Shown here one piece after another: positions 42,379 to 52,893 of a stretch of DNA of 64,000 nucleotides. The notes below the pieces were generated by a model. It saw only the letters and a list, made by a program, of their open reading frames with translations. It ran no database searches and was not told where the DNA came from. The position numbers and the translations under genes were made by a program. Position 1 is the stretch's first letter; each line of letters opens with the position of its first letter. Source of the stretch: Zygnema cylindricum (taxonomy: Eukaryota; Streptophyta; Zygnematophyceae; Zygnematales; Zygnemataceae); contig JBBHKE010002493.1 in the NCBI GenBank assembly GCA_037447655.1, forward strand, positions 109,341-173,340, written 5' to 3'.

Positions 42379-43581
42379 CGATTAGCAGTGTACAGTATTA
42401 AATACCTCTCGAACTCTTTTATTATAGAGCAGTTGGCATTGGTTGCTATATTACCAAAAAACATTTCAAAATTATCACTAATTTTAGGGAATTGATCATG
42501 GAAGTGACTATTTTGGTTGCGCAGAGTCACTTGCGTCACATTGTCAAAGATTGTACATTTTAGGTACACGCTAGTACAATTTAAGTACCGCTGACTTTTG
42601 ATTTAACGGTCAACCAAGTGCATCGCTTAGACTTTCAAAATGTTGAAACAATCGGTTAAACTTTTGTCGCGCTTGTTAACGTCGACGGTCATATTAAAAT
42701 CAATAATTCACACGGTCGGGAAAGGTTTACGGTAACAAAATTGCTCCAACCACATGTAAATAAAAGTGTTGCAGACAGTGACTTTTTGACTTTACGCGAG
42801 CTCCACTTTGAGAGCACATGTTGGCTTTTTTACTTAGCTGCAAAATTGAAATTTAATCGCGAATGGTTACATTGAACTTAGACGCAAATAAATAAACGAC
42901 ACGAAATCTTTTACGAATAAATTAACTCGTACAAAACGAAATATAATGTAGATTGTTTTATTGATATTTTACATGCGCGTCGTCACACGCGACTAAATGA
43001 AGCAAAACTATTTATTATTCCCGATTAAATTTCAATTTATATGATATTTTTATGCGAGGTCCGTTTTATTTTAGTGTACAAAGTATATTTCGTTACGTGG
43101 GAGTTATTTTATCCGTATAAGAGTTCTCAACGTTCATTAATTTCCATCTAAGTTCAATGTAAAGATTTACGATTAAATTTTATTTTTTGTGGCTAAGTTA
43201 AAAGCCAATATGTGCTCTCAAAGTGGATCTCGCATAAAGTCAAAAAGTGACTATCTGCAACATTTTTATTTACATGTGGTTGTCGCGGTTTTGTTACCGT
43301 AAACCTTTGCCGACCGTTTGAATTTTTGATTTTACTATGACGGTCAACGTTCACAAGCGCGGCAAAAGTTTAACCGTTTGTTACAACATTTTGAAAGTTG
43401 AAACACTTCAATTGATTGACCATTAAATCTATGGCAAGCAATAGTTAAATTATACCAGCGTGCACTTAAAATGTACAATGTTTGACAAAGTGACGTAACT
43501 AATTGTGCGCAACCAAAATAGTCACTGCTTTGATCAATTCCCTAATTTTATTTTAGGTCAAAGGTAGTAATGTACACCGTG
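42379..43581. mobile_element. long inverted-repeat (foldback/MITE-like) element
   Basis: The left arm (about 42379-42905) and right arm (about 43121-43581) are inverted copies with substitutions and small indels. Matching pairs include AATTTTAGGGAATTGATCA, CTTTGAGAGCACAT, ACATGTAAATAAAA and TACATTGAACTTAGA with their complements. The loop is about 215 bp. No ORF. The outermost match AGCGATT (42379-42385) has its complement AATCGCT at 61106-61112, on the far side of copia-G, so G inserted near the right tip. The superfamily is unknown; arms this long suggest a Mutator-like or foldback type. Confidence 0.7.
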
Positions 43582-43708
43582 TGTTGAAATAACTAAAAAG
43601 GTTTAATATAAGTATTTTCTAGGTCTAAAAAGATAAATAAAAAAGAGAGCGAAAGAAGTCTGCCTTCACCTCTCTGTCTCCATCCCCCATATTTGTTGTA
43701 GTCACTGA

Positions 43709-43729
43709 AAGAGAGAGAGAGAGAGAGAG
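43709..43729 (+). repeat. (GA)n microsatellite in the G LTR
   Basis: A run of about ten GA units where sister LTRs have only two to five. An expansion within the LTR. Confidence 0.8.
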
Positions 43730-43793
43730 TAGTGGAGCGATAGCTGCCTCACCTCCACTTGTGCAGTACAAGAGTGACCTAAGTCACTCTCGA

Positions 43794-43875
43794 TAAAAGG
43801 TTGAGTCCGACAAGACTCGAACCTCCGACCGGTAGAGAATGGGGTAGCCGTTTCCTTTAACCACATTGTCGTAGA
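43794..43875 (-). ncRNA. antisense tRNA-like module in the G 5' LTR
   Basis: Minus strand: B-box GGTTCGAGTCT at 43813-43823, T4 at 43795-43798. The A-box block near 43856-43871 is degraded (TGTGGTTAAAGG). Confidence 0.42.
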
Positions 43876-44231
43876 AGTTTGCTAGAGTATATTAGGTTTG
43901 ATAAAAAATTAAACAGTGTTACGGTAGCTATTCCGATTAACGGAAATACAAATATAGATTCATAAAACAAGTTAAATACAGTACGGATATGATTCCTCAC
44001 GAAACAAATGAATCAGACATCTGTTTCGACGGTTGAGAATCAAATACTAAATTCTATCCAACGGCGCACATCATCGCCGAGATCCCAGGATTGGTCACTT
44101 CGGCATTTTGTGACGTGGAGTGACCTGGCGACACGTGAAGAGGTAACTTTCGGTCGCGGGATTTTTAAAGAACGTACGGATGAGTGAAAAGTGGACACTT
44201 GTCGGCTTAATGGCCTTGTCGTACGAAGGCC

Positions 44232-44267
44232 GTTCAAAAAGTACATCGACAGTAGTACTTTTTTGTA
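44232..44267 (+). promoter_or_regulatory. GTAC inverted repeat (conserved LTR hairpin)
   Basis: GTTCAAAAAGTAC and GTACTTTTTTGTAC flank a 9-nt loop. The same hairpin sits at the equivalent place in the other copia LTRs, including diverged families A, B, F and J. Its role (promoter site or RNA structure) is unknown. Confidence 0.5.
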
Positions 44268-44595
44268 CTGTACAGTGTTCTGATTGGTTCGTACAGTCAG
44301 TAGATAGGGGTTGTGAGAGGGAGCTAGGACTTAGAAAAATCTGGTAGATGGTCTTCTCTCTTTTTGAGAGTTTCTATATATTGGCATCTTTGCCACCCTA
44401 TAACTAATCGTCTGGTTGGGCGTTTTCAAAGATTTTTTTTCTTACGCACTCAAAGAAGTCTACGTTGCACGGGGTTGCAGTCAGATTGTCAACTTGTTTG
44501 CTTGGGCAGCAGTGGTTGCCATTGAAAGTGGATTAGTTAACAACTATCTACAAGCTTCCTGAATTCTGTAGTCCACTAGAGGACACGTAATTGGA

Positions 44596-44608
44596 GGTTA
44601 TGGGCCCA
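44596..44608 (+). other. primer-binding site of copia-G, exact half-tRNA iMet match
   Basis: GGTTATGGGCCCA, extending to GGTTATGGGCCCACC, complements 15 nt around the CAT anticodon of plant-type initiator tRNA-Met as I recall it. It follows the LTR end directly. Confidence 0.75.
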
Positions 44609-45571
44609 CCCTCTAGGGTGCCCATCTTCAATGGATCAAGGTTTATCTATTGGAAAGCCATGATGACAAGGGCTTTGAGTGAAAAACGATACGGGGGTAT
44701 TGTTAGTGGACAAGTGAAACGTCCACCTCAAGGAACCCCACTAGGGTTTAGTGGAGTATGGTTTTCTGTAGCAGCATCTACTGAAGCAAAGAAGGCAGAT
44801 GATAGGGACAACAGTGTGTCCGAAAAGGGGAAAGAAAAAGAGACACCTCCTACTCCTATTGCCCCTATTCCCACGACACCCGGAGTGGCGATCGTGAAGA
44901 CCGTGAAGACCGACACTCAAATGTGGGAAGACACCAACATGGCTGCCAAGAACTTCATTCTGAGACACCTCACTCAAGCTTTGGCAATTCCCCATCTTCA
45001 CGTTTACAAGGCCGAGGAGTTGTGGGTGAGTTTGATTGAGATCTATAGAGCAGGTACGATTCACGAGCTCCAATTGGCAGAGTAGAAGTTGGGAAATTAT
45101 ACTTACAAAGGGAGAAAGATGTTAGACTACTGTAATGATCTTTCTTCTTTGTATATGGAGATGGAGGGTGTCGGATCGACAGGTATAATGAAAATGAAAG
45201 TTAACACTCTCATCATGAAGTTACCCAACGAGTATGAGAACATAATGTACCGAGTACAAGAAATGAATGATAGTTCATGGATGTGGAATACAGTGGTCCG
45301 CATGATACTTGTGCAAGAGAACATGATTCAGATCAGGAGAGGATGAAAGAGCGTTCAAGCTCTAGCCGCCGGAGGGGACACATGGAGACAGGACTCGAAA
45401 AAGCCATACAAAGGAGAAAGAGTTCAGCCTGGAGGACCAAGGACCCCAAAGGGCCTTTGTCATTTTTGCAAAAAGTAGGGACACTTTACGGCAAATTGTG
45501 TCAAGCTGTCCAAGCTGAGGCTCCAAGAGAGACGTGGAGGGGAACCTTCCGGAGGGAAGAAAAAGGCACTT
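44596..45571 (+). pseudogene. copia-G gag
   Basis: Begins VMGPPSRVPIFNGSRFIYW with no ATG upstream. Then NFILRHLTQALAIPHLHVYK, TAG at 45083-45085, MLDYCNDLSSLYMEME, LIMKLPNEYENIMYRVQEM, RMILVQENMIQIRRG, TGA near 45345 and zinc knuckle CHFCKK-stop-GHFTANC (TAG near 45477, inside the knuckle). The N-terminal 160 codons are clean. Confidence 0.87.
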
Positions 45572-46404
45572 GTGGTCATAAAAGTGATAGGAGAAACCGA
45601 GGACGAGCCCTCTGAGGAGGATGGGGAGCTTCTTCTTGACGAGAGTTTGGAGAAGAATGAGATCCCTCGGAGACAGAAGTGTGCCCTTGGAGCAATTCGG
45701 GAAGCTCCAGAGGAAGGATGGATCATCGACTCAGGTGCATCCATGCATATGTGTCGTGATAAAGAACTCTTCACTAAGTTAAGAAAGATTCCTACTGTAG
45801 AGATAGAGTATGGGGATGGGAGAGTGGTTACTACAGAATCTAGTGGGATCAATAGATTTGAAAGTCTTAGTGGAGGGTAAGACTTTTATACTCACTTTCT
45901 CAGATGTGCTCTATAATCCTTAGCTGAATAAAAATCTTGTCTCTACATCTGTGTTAGATGACAAAGAGTTTGATACCTTCGCTAGAAAGGGAGTCTTTAC
46001 AAATTAGTATGGGGATGAAGTTTACTTCACTGCTGATAAGGGTGGCCAAGGAATGTTTAGGCTTAACCTGAGTAATGAAAAGAAGAATGCTTATTATGTT
46101 GGTGTCCCAAAATTGAAGATTTGGCATAAGCGGTTGGGGCTTGTGCACTTTGATAGGTTGAGGAAAATGAAGAAGTTTGGTGTAGTTAAGGGCATTCACT
46201 ACAATGATAATGATATGGTGGATGATTGTAGTGGCTGTGCCCAAGGTAAGGCTAACAGACTTCCTTTTTCTAAAGCTGCCACATTTAGAGGGGAAAAGGT
46301 CCAAGATTTAATCCACACAGATATTTGGGGACCAGCAAAGGTACCCTTAGTTGGAGGAAAAATGTATATGTTCACAATTACTAATGACTCGTCTTGGTAC
46401 TCTA
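45572..46404 (+). pseudogene. copia-G protease and integrase N-terminus
   Basis: Protease WIIDSGASMHMC is intact (about 45719-45754). A frameshift follows near 45850, a TAG near 45921 and a TAG near 46005. Integrase finger WHKRLGLVHFDRL (second His region altered) and DCSGCAQGKANRLPF, then DLIHTDIWGPAKVP. Interrupted by solo LTR H at CTCTA. Confidence 0.86.
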
Positions 46405-47408
46405 TGTTGAAATAAGAAATCTTAATACTCACTAAACAGAGCTGTGAGGGAAGACCAAGTACTTAGAATATTTTTGGTCTAGATAAGTTGTAATACTTAC
46501 CTCATTTAGTGTGACAGGTACAGTAGCAATAGTACTTTTGAGTGTATTGTACTTTTGCAGGGACACGCGTCAGAAATATAAACATCATACGGGTTTTTCG
46601 GGAAAGCGCCGACACACTTTACCACGCATCACACATCGAACGAATATTGTTGAACAATCGGACGGATGGAGACTCAAACGATTGTCCGCGAAGATAGTGG
46701 TACAACATTCAACGATGACCGTAAATGCGAATCGAGTGAACGGATGAGATTCACGTGGGACCACAAATGACTCATCACTTTGTACGATCTCAGGTGACTT
46801 GGAGCACTTCATCAAGAGTCAGCTAGACGCTAGCATTCACTGCTGACTAAGCACCCTGAACACTATTGTACGGGAATCTATTTGCATATCCGAAACACAA
46901 TATTTTTTACTTAGCAGATTAGAATGTAGTGTTCCACTAAGTATATTTTTGTTTGGTTTTCAAATAGGGTTTGGACGTACTCACAGTACAAATAGAGTAC
47001 TGATTCGGTACCTTGTCGTAGTGTAGTACAATACTGTTGTTCCAGGTGTAGACATCGGATTAATTAGTTTTAAGTAGATACACTTTGTGAGTATAAAGTT
47101 AGGACTTAGCCAAAATTGTAATTATCCAGTATTGATATCTAACTCTCTAAAGGAAAATTTTTGGGAAACTTCTGAGTGTTGTATCTTATGGTATACTAGT
47201 TCAATTTAACTACAATTTTGGGAATCGGCAGACTACATGTGATACTGTATTATTGTGGATTTTGGTGATATTTGGAAACTGTGAGCACCTTTTGTGTTAT
47301 ATCAAAGTTGGTTTTTTGATAGGATTTCTAGTAGCTTTTGCTGAAGTCTATCTCTACATCCACTACTACTGGTGGACCTCCACCTGCAACTGTGGTTGTA
47401 GAACAACA
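46405..47408 (+). mobile_element. solo LTR H, copia-C lineage
   Basis: 1004 bp, TGTTGAAATAAG to GTAGAACAACA, exact TSD CTCTA (46400-46404 and 47409-47413). Sequence is unlike the other LTRs and I see no tRNA-like module. Its last 70 nt read KSISTSTTTGGPPPATVV then VEQ plus CA, a Ser/Thr-rich stretch in the same place as the gag start of copia-C (SSSSSVAS to NQ plus CA). It is therefore assigned to that lineage. No ATG remains at the expected start. Confidence 0.88.
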
Positions 47409-47413
47409 CTCTA

Positions 47414-48363
47414 GAGTTTACTTTCTAAAAACAAAGTTTGAAACACCAACTTACTTCAAAGAATATAACGCTTGGAGTGACAAGCTGCATGGAACCCACA
47501 TTAAGAGAATAAAGAGTGATAATGGGGGAGAATAAACCAATTACCAGTTTGACGAATCCGTGAGAGATGAGGGAGTTCAGCACCAAAAAACTGTACAACA
47601 TAATCCAGAACAAATGGGGTAGCAGAGAGGTTAAACGGAACAGTAGGAGATAGTGTATGCAGTATGTTGACTGAGAAAAAATGGGAAAGAGATTTTAGGT
47701 AGAAGTCATGAACTGTGCCAACAACATTAAGAATAGAGTCCTTACCTCACCAATCAAAGGTGTGACACCTTATTAGAGATGGGTTGGAAGGAAACCAAAT
47801 ATCTCTCACCTTAAAGTATTCGGTAGCCTAGTTTACAGTCTTGATACAGATAGGAAAAACTGGAAACTAAATGCTAAAGGAAAACCTAGATACTTTGTAG
47901 GATATGATAAAGATGTAAAGGGATATAGAAGCTATGACTTAGGAAACCAAGATATCATTCTGGTCAAACACGTAGATGTCATGGATGAAGGAAAGTCAAT
48001 TGACTCCTCCAAATATACCAAGAAGATAAGAATTAGGTTTGAGTCTGAAAGTGAAGAGAACTCTGTTTTTCCCGAAAAAGACATGAGTGGGACGGTGATA
48101 GCAGATTCAAGCGAGATCCAAGATACAGGAGATTTACCAGATACCTCACATATTTTTATAGAATTCGAGGAGACAGAAGAGGAGGAACTCGAATCATCTT
48201 CTATGGATAGGGGAGGGAATGAGACAGTAGGGAGAAACCCAAGACTTCCCTTTATTCCAGCGTCAGAGTTTTAAGGGGGGGAAAGAAGCAAAAAAAGGAT
48301 ACAAGAGAAACAAGCTGCTCAGAAGGTAACGAAGCTATCTCATCCTGATGAGCCTCAGTCATA
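47414..48363 (+). pseudogene. copia-G integrase C-terminus and linker
   Basis: Continues after TSD CTCTA: SRVYFLKTKFETPTYFKEY, IKSDNGGE (second catalytic Asp kept), TAA after it, a frameshift in the EQNG block (a base missing near 47608), then GRKPNISHLKVFGSLVYSLD, GKPRYFVGYDKDVKGY, VKHVDVMDEGKS and an acidic linker to 48274. Interrupted by element I at CTTGC. Confidence 0.85.
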
Positions 48364-48368
48364 CTTGC

Positions 48369-49529
48369 TGTAACTCTGAGACCTCCATTGGTACTCAAAG
48401 TGAGCAGATCACAAAAAAACTTAATTAGGTAGTGCCGACTCAAAGTTGATACAAACCTAAATGACCGACCCTTTGACAATTTGAACCCCATAAAAGCTTC
48501 ACCCTTGTGAAATAAGAATTTCTGTGTGCTCAGTTCCATCGCAGAATGCAAAGTTAGAATATGACTTTTTGGATAACATTCCCTTTTTTGACTTTCCCTT
48601 AGAAATGCAGCCACCTTGGCAAGAAAATATTCTAAATGACTACACCTTTGTGTAGCTTAGACTACCCTGAGTCCGTAGCAAAAAAGAATCTTTGAATTTG
48701 CTTCTCTGAGCTGTTAGTTATGGCTGGCCAAAGCCGGCCTATAAATACAGAAGCTCTCTAAGAAAGAGGCGGCAACCTAAGAATTGTCTAAGTCCTCATG
48801 CCCTCTCTAAACCCTTTATTACTACTCTTCCTAGCAAATCCTACGACTGAAAAGTACAAGAAAGTAGAGGTGTCGGTGTACATATTCTACTGCCATGTAC
48901 AGCATGGCCGTCCCGCTAACGTATGTCATTTCCAAAGCCATCGTCGCATCCTCCACGATATTCGCTCTCCATTAGTGGCCTACGACGTGTCATCCAATGA
49001 CGTCTCACCCATAAACCGCCAGCTGACCACTCCAGGGCTTCGGCTCTATTGTGAGCAGTCTGATCAACGCAACATTTAATATCGTCCGTTGAAATTGCAT
49101 GTCGACTTCATTTAGTGCGTTCTGATTTCTTTTAGTGCGTCAATGGTAGTTTTCTGTATTTCCGGGGATGTAATGTGTGAAATGCATTCCGCGACGTGTT
49201 AATTTATAAATACCTTACGTACCCTATATACTTCAGCATGTTTTAGACTACAGGATAAGACTAACGACTACTTTTACGAATGGCAGGTGCCAAGATCAAA
49301 TCTTGGGTCCGTGAATGTTTTTTGATAAAACTACCAACTTCTCCTTCCTGTCGCCTTAAAACAACCTAGACATCCATGGCTCTAACTCCCTCTCCAGTAT
49401 TTAGTGACTGCGACAAGTGTGGGGACTTGAGAGAGGAGTTAGAGGCAGACTGTTTATGCTACTTTTCTGCCTTTTATTTTACATTCTTCAGACCTTAAAA
49501 ATACGCAAAGAAAACCACTAATATCTACA
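48369..49529 (-). repeat. 3' LTR of element I
   Basis: 1161 bp, among the longest here. Tip ATATCTACA, followed by the purine-tract complement CTCCCCTTATTTTCT (49530-49544). The gag ATG position is intact (CAATGGAGG) in this copy. Confidence 0.92.
49243..49323 (+). other. antisense tRNA-like module in the I 3' LTR
   Basis: GACTACAGGATAAGAC near 49246-49261, B-box-like GATCAAATCT at 49294-49303, T6 at 49318-49323. Confidence 0.42.
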
Positions 49530-49678
49530 CTCCCCTTATTTTCTAGTCTACTTTTCTTTCAACTCACACTTAATAAAAAAAAAACATATATATATATTTA
49601 TGTATTTTCTTTTTCTTTATCTTTTTCTTTTTCCTTTCATAAAACTTTAAGTGAATTCCCCTGTGTTTAAAGAGTGTA

Positions 49679-49915
49679 TTAGATGAGCCGAAAAAATAAC
49701 ATTTGTTGATCACGCATTTTATTTTGCATGCGATTTTTCATAAACCCGAGCTCATAGAACAAGGATTTTAGCTTGCAATTCCTACAGCCAGACCCATCCC
49801 CAATCTGCAACACAAACCTAGATTTTAACCCTTTTACAGGCACATCTTCATAAGTGACATCACACAATGTAGTGATGTCAAATCCACCCCCCCCCAAAAT
49901 TTTCCCAAAAACCAC
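49679..49915 (-). pseudogene. element I RNase H scrap
   Basis: Recognisable only as FDITTLCDVTYEDVPVKGLK and LKSLFYELGFMKN, matching the DITTWSDASYGDAPMRR and LGYMK regions of other copies. Heavily degraded. The neighbouring 49930-50390 is pyrimidine-rich and I recognise nothing there. Confidence 0.55.
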
Positions 49916-50389
49916 TAGTCCCTATTAAAGTTTTAATAACCCCTACATCTTCTCAACTTAAATGATTATCTATGATTATTAACCCATTTTTTGAACTTTC
50001 CTCACTCTCTCCTATGGAATTCTTTCCACTATCATTTTCTGATTTTATTCCCAATAGATATTTCTCCTCCCCTAAACCTTTCAGTTAATATTTCTCTTCT
50101 CCCCTATCCTTTAAAACCCCCTCTAGTTTTATTTCTTCCCTTTCCCCGGAATCCATTGAAGTCTCCCTATCGGACCAGTTTTTTGTTTCCCACATATCTA
50201 TAAAATAAACCTCGTTATTTCTAACTCCCTCAAGTATCTCCCTTCCCTTTACTTCCCTTATACCTCTAAAATCACACTGTTGTTTTCGTGGAATTTCTGT
50301 GTACTTTTCTCTCTTCGTCGTTCTACCGATGTGAAAAAGCTCCAAATTTTCTTCATCCTCTTTCTCCTCTTCCCATTCTTCCTCCTCAT

Positions 50390-51398
50390 TCATATACCAA
50401 CTTCTAAGTTCTTCCAAACAAGGTCACTCCTCCAAATAGTTACCCGGTTTCCTACAAGAGAAGTAAACCCTTTTTTCAAAGCTCCCCTTTCTTTTCCTCT
50501 CCCTCTTTTTCCACCGAAGTTCCGATAAGGTTTACCTTTGTCTTCCTTCCTCTTATCACGCTTCCGCTCGTCACTGCTGTTACCCACACCACGCTTCTGC
50601 CAGTCACCACCAGTTGTAAATGCAGTCTCCCTGTCACTTCCCCTACGAAGCTCCAAAGTGCTTTCCCTCACAAGAATCATCCCCATGGTAATGCTCCAAG
50701 TCCATGACGAGCAATACATTGCCTCCATACGATAAATTATGTTTTCGTACTCATCTGGAAGTTTCATGATTAGTGTGTTAATCTTTCTCACCTCAGATTC
50801 TACATAACTTGCACTAGCAAACTCAACATATAATGTAGCAATATTATTGCAAAACTTGATCATGCTACCGCCTTTATAAACATAGGCCATGATTTCTTGT
50901 TTTACTAACTGTGTTCTCTGTATAGTCTCACTCTTAAAAATCTGAATTAGTGTTTTCCATATTTCCGAAGATTTGCTTAGATGTAAAAGAGTGATAACTA
51001 TGGACTTAGACACATATCTAAGTATGAGATGTTTTGCTATAGTGTTTTTATATTCCCAAATTTTTATGTCAATTTCTTCAAGTTTAGGTTTAGTTATAAT
51101 CCGAATAAGTGGAAAAGTAGCCGAGAGCCTAGATCCCCTCACCATCATTGTCCATTTATCCTTCTCCCCTTTTCCCCCTTCCATTGTAATGATTTTCCCT
51201 TCAACTTCCGTTGCATCTTTACTCCGGTTGGTTCTCTAGAAAGCCCTAGGCGATTCTCCATAGTAAGCACCTCCAAAACCAGGTGGCAGACACTTCACTT
51301 GTCCCGAAACAATTTCCCACAAGTGCTTTTCGAAAAGCAATCCGTCCATTGTAAATTCCCAATATGTGAAGTCCGTCAAACATAGGCACCCTAGATGG
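50390..51398 (-). pseudogene. element I gag
   Basis: A 264-codon clean frame (51184-50390) holds KHLILRYVSKSIVITLLHL, MAYVYKGGSMIKFCNNIATL, INTLIMKLPDEYENIIYRME and MILVRESTLELRRG. The N-terminal part (51398-51185) carries frame breaks. The knuckle region is frame-shifted (GFTSLVGNRVTIWRSD), so the CCHC motif is lost. The LTR start codon in the 5' copy has become ATA. Gag has decayed less than the rest, as might be expected if it was the last part under use. Confidence 0.78.
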
Positions 51399-51410
51399 TG
51401 GGCCATAACT
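51399..51410 (-). other. primer-binding site of element I
   Basis: The minus strand reads AGTTATGGCCCA after LTR end TTACA: a one-base deletion and one substitution relative to GGTTATGGGCCCA. Confidence 0.6.
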
Positions 51411-52572
51411 TGTAACTCTAAAACCTCTATTGGTACTCAGAGTGAGCAGATCACAAAGAAGCTTATCTTGGTATTGCCGACTCCAAGTTGATAAAAACCC
51501 AATTGACTTACCCCTTGACAATCAAGACCCCATTATAGCTTGACACCTATGATATAAGACTTTCTGTGTGCTCAAATCCACTGCAGAATGCAAAGTTAGA
51601 ATATGAGTTTTTAGATAACATTCCCCACTTTGACTTTCCCTTAGAAATGCAGCCACCCTGGCAGGAAAAAACTCTGACCGACTACACCCTTGTGTAGCTT
51701 GGACTCCCTTGAGTCCGCAGCAAAAAGAATCTCTGAATTTGCTCCCCTAAGTAGTTAGTTATGGCTGGCCAAAGTCGGCCTATAAATACAAAAGCTCTCT
51801 AGGAGAGAGGCGGCAACCTAAGAATTGTCTTAGTCCTCATCCCCTCTCTAAACCCCTTACTAATGTTGTACCTAGCTAATCCTACGATTGTAAAGTACAA
51901 GAAGGTATAGGTGTCGCTGTACTTCTTGTATGGCCATGTACGGCATGGCCATCCCGCTGACGTATGCATTTTTTGAGCCGTAGTTGCATCCTCCGCGATA
52001 TTTGCTCTCCATTAGTGGCCTGCCACGTGTCATCCGGCGACGTCTCCCCCATAAATCGCGAAACGACCGCTCCGACACTTTGGCTCTATTGTGAGGTATC
52101 TGATCAACACAACATTTAATTGCGTTCGTTGAAATTACATGTGGACTTGATTTAGTGCGTTCTGATTTCTTTTAATGCGTCAGTGGTAGTTCTATGTATT
52201 TCCTGGGCTGTAATGTGTTAAATGCATTCCGCGACATGTTAATTTAGAAATACCTAACGTACCCTATATACTTTTGCACTGGTCTTAGACAACAGGATAA
52301 GACTAACAGCTACTTTCACGGACGGTAAGTGCCAAGATCAAATCCTAAGTCCGTGAATGTTTTTTGATAAAACTACCAACTTCTCTTTCTTGTCTCCTTC
52401 ATACCAACCTAAACAACCATGGCTTTAACACCCTTTCCAGTCTTTAGTGATTGCAACAAGTTGGAGGACTTGAGAGAGGAGTTAGAGGCAAACTGTTTGT
52501 GCTACTTTTGTGCCATTTATTTTACATCCTGCAGACCAAGAAAATGTTCAAAGGAAACCACTAATTTCTATA
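51411..52572 (-). repeat. 5' LTR of element I
   Basis: 1162 bp, tip decayed to TTTCTATA. The gag ATG reads ATA (CAATAGAGG). It contains GCCACGTGTC and a GTAC hairpin. Confidence 0.9.
52280..52366 (+). other. antisense tRNA-like module in the I 5' LTR
   Basis: ACAACAGGATAAGAC near 52289-52303, B-box-like GATCAAATCC at 52336-52345, T6 at 52360-52365. Confidence 0.45.
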
Positions 52573-52893
52573 CTTAGAGGCACTAAACAGCCCTGAAAAG
52601 GACAGATGGATTAGAGCCATAAATGATGAGATAGCTTTGATCATGGAAGCAAATACTTGGGAGCTAACGGATTGTCCTCCGGGTAGAAAACCTATTAGCT
52701 TTAAATGGGTATTTAAGCTAAAAATGACCCCAGATAATACCATTGAAAGATATATGGCTCGGTTAGAAGCAAAGGGGTTCACCCAAAAGGAGGGGGTTGA
52801 CTATGAGGAGAAATTTGCTCATGTTGTTCGTTTCTCATCAGTAAGGATTCTCCTCAGTCTAGCAGCAGAGGAAGACATGGAAATCCATCAAAT
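52573..52893 (+). pseudogene. copia-G RT, N-terminal part
   Basis: Continues after TSD CTTAG: RWIRAINDEIALIMEANTWEL, FKWVFKLKMTPDNTIERYMARL, KGFTQKEGVDYEEKFAHVVRF, LSLAAEEDMEIHQ. It stops at the HQMDIK motif where an LTR fragment begins. Confidence 0.85.

Larger units (their letters stand above)
43582..44595 (+). repeat. 5' LTR of copia-G
   Basis: 1014 bp, TGTTGAAATAACTAA to GTAATTGGA (CA decayed to GA). The gag ATG is lost (ACTAGAGG for CAATGGAGG). Confidence 0.92.
48369..52572 (-). mobile_element. element I, gag-only copia derivative with intact LTR pair
   Basis: 4204 bp: 3' LTR 48369-49529, internal 49530-51410, 5' LTR 51411-52572. The flanks CTTGC and CTTAG form a TSD with two mismatches, consistent with the uninterrupted site in copia-D. 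The internal region is only 1.9 kb: a gag frame, a pyrimidine-rich filler and an RNase H scrap. Protease, integrase and RT are gone, so any mobility would have needed pol in trans. Confidence 0.88.
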
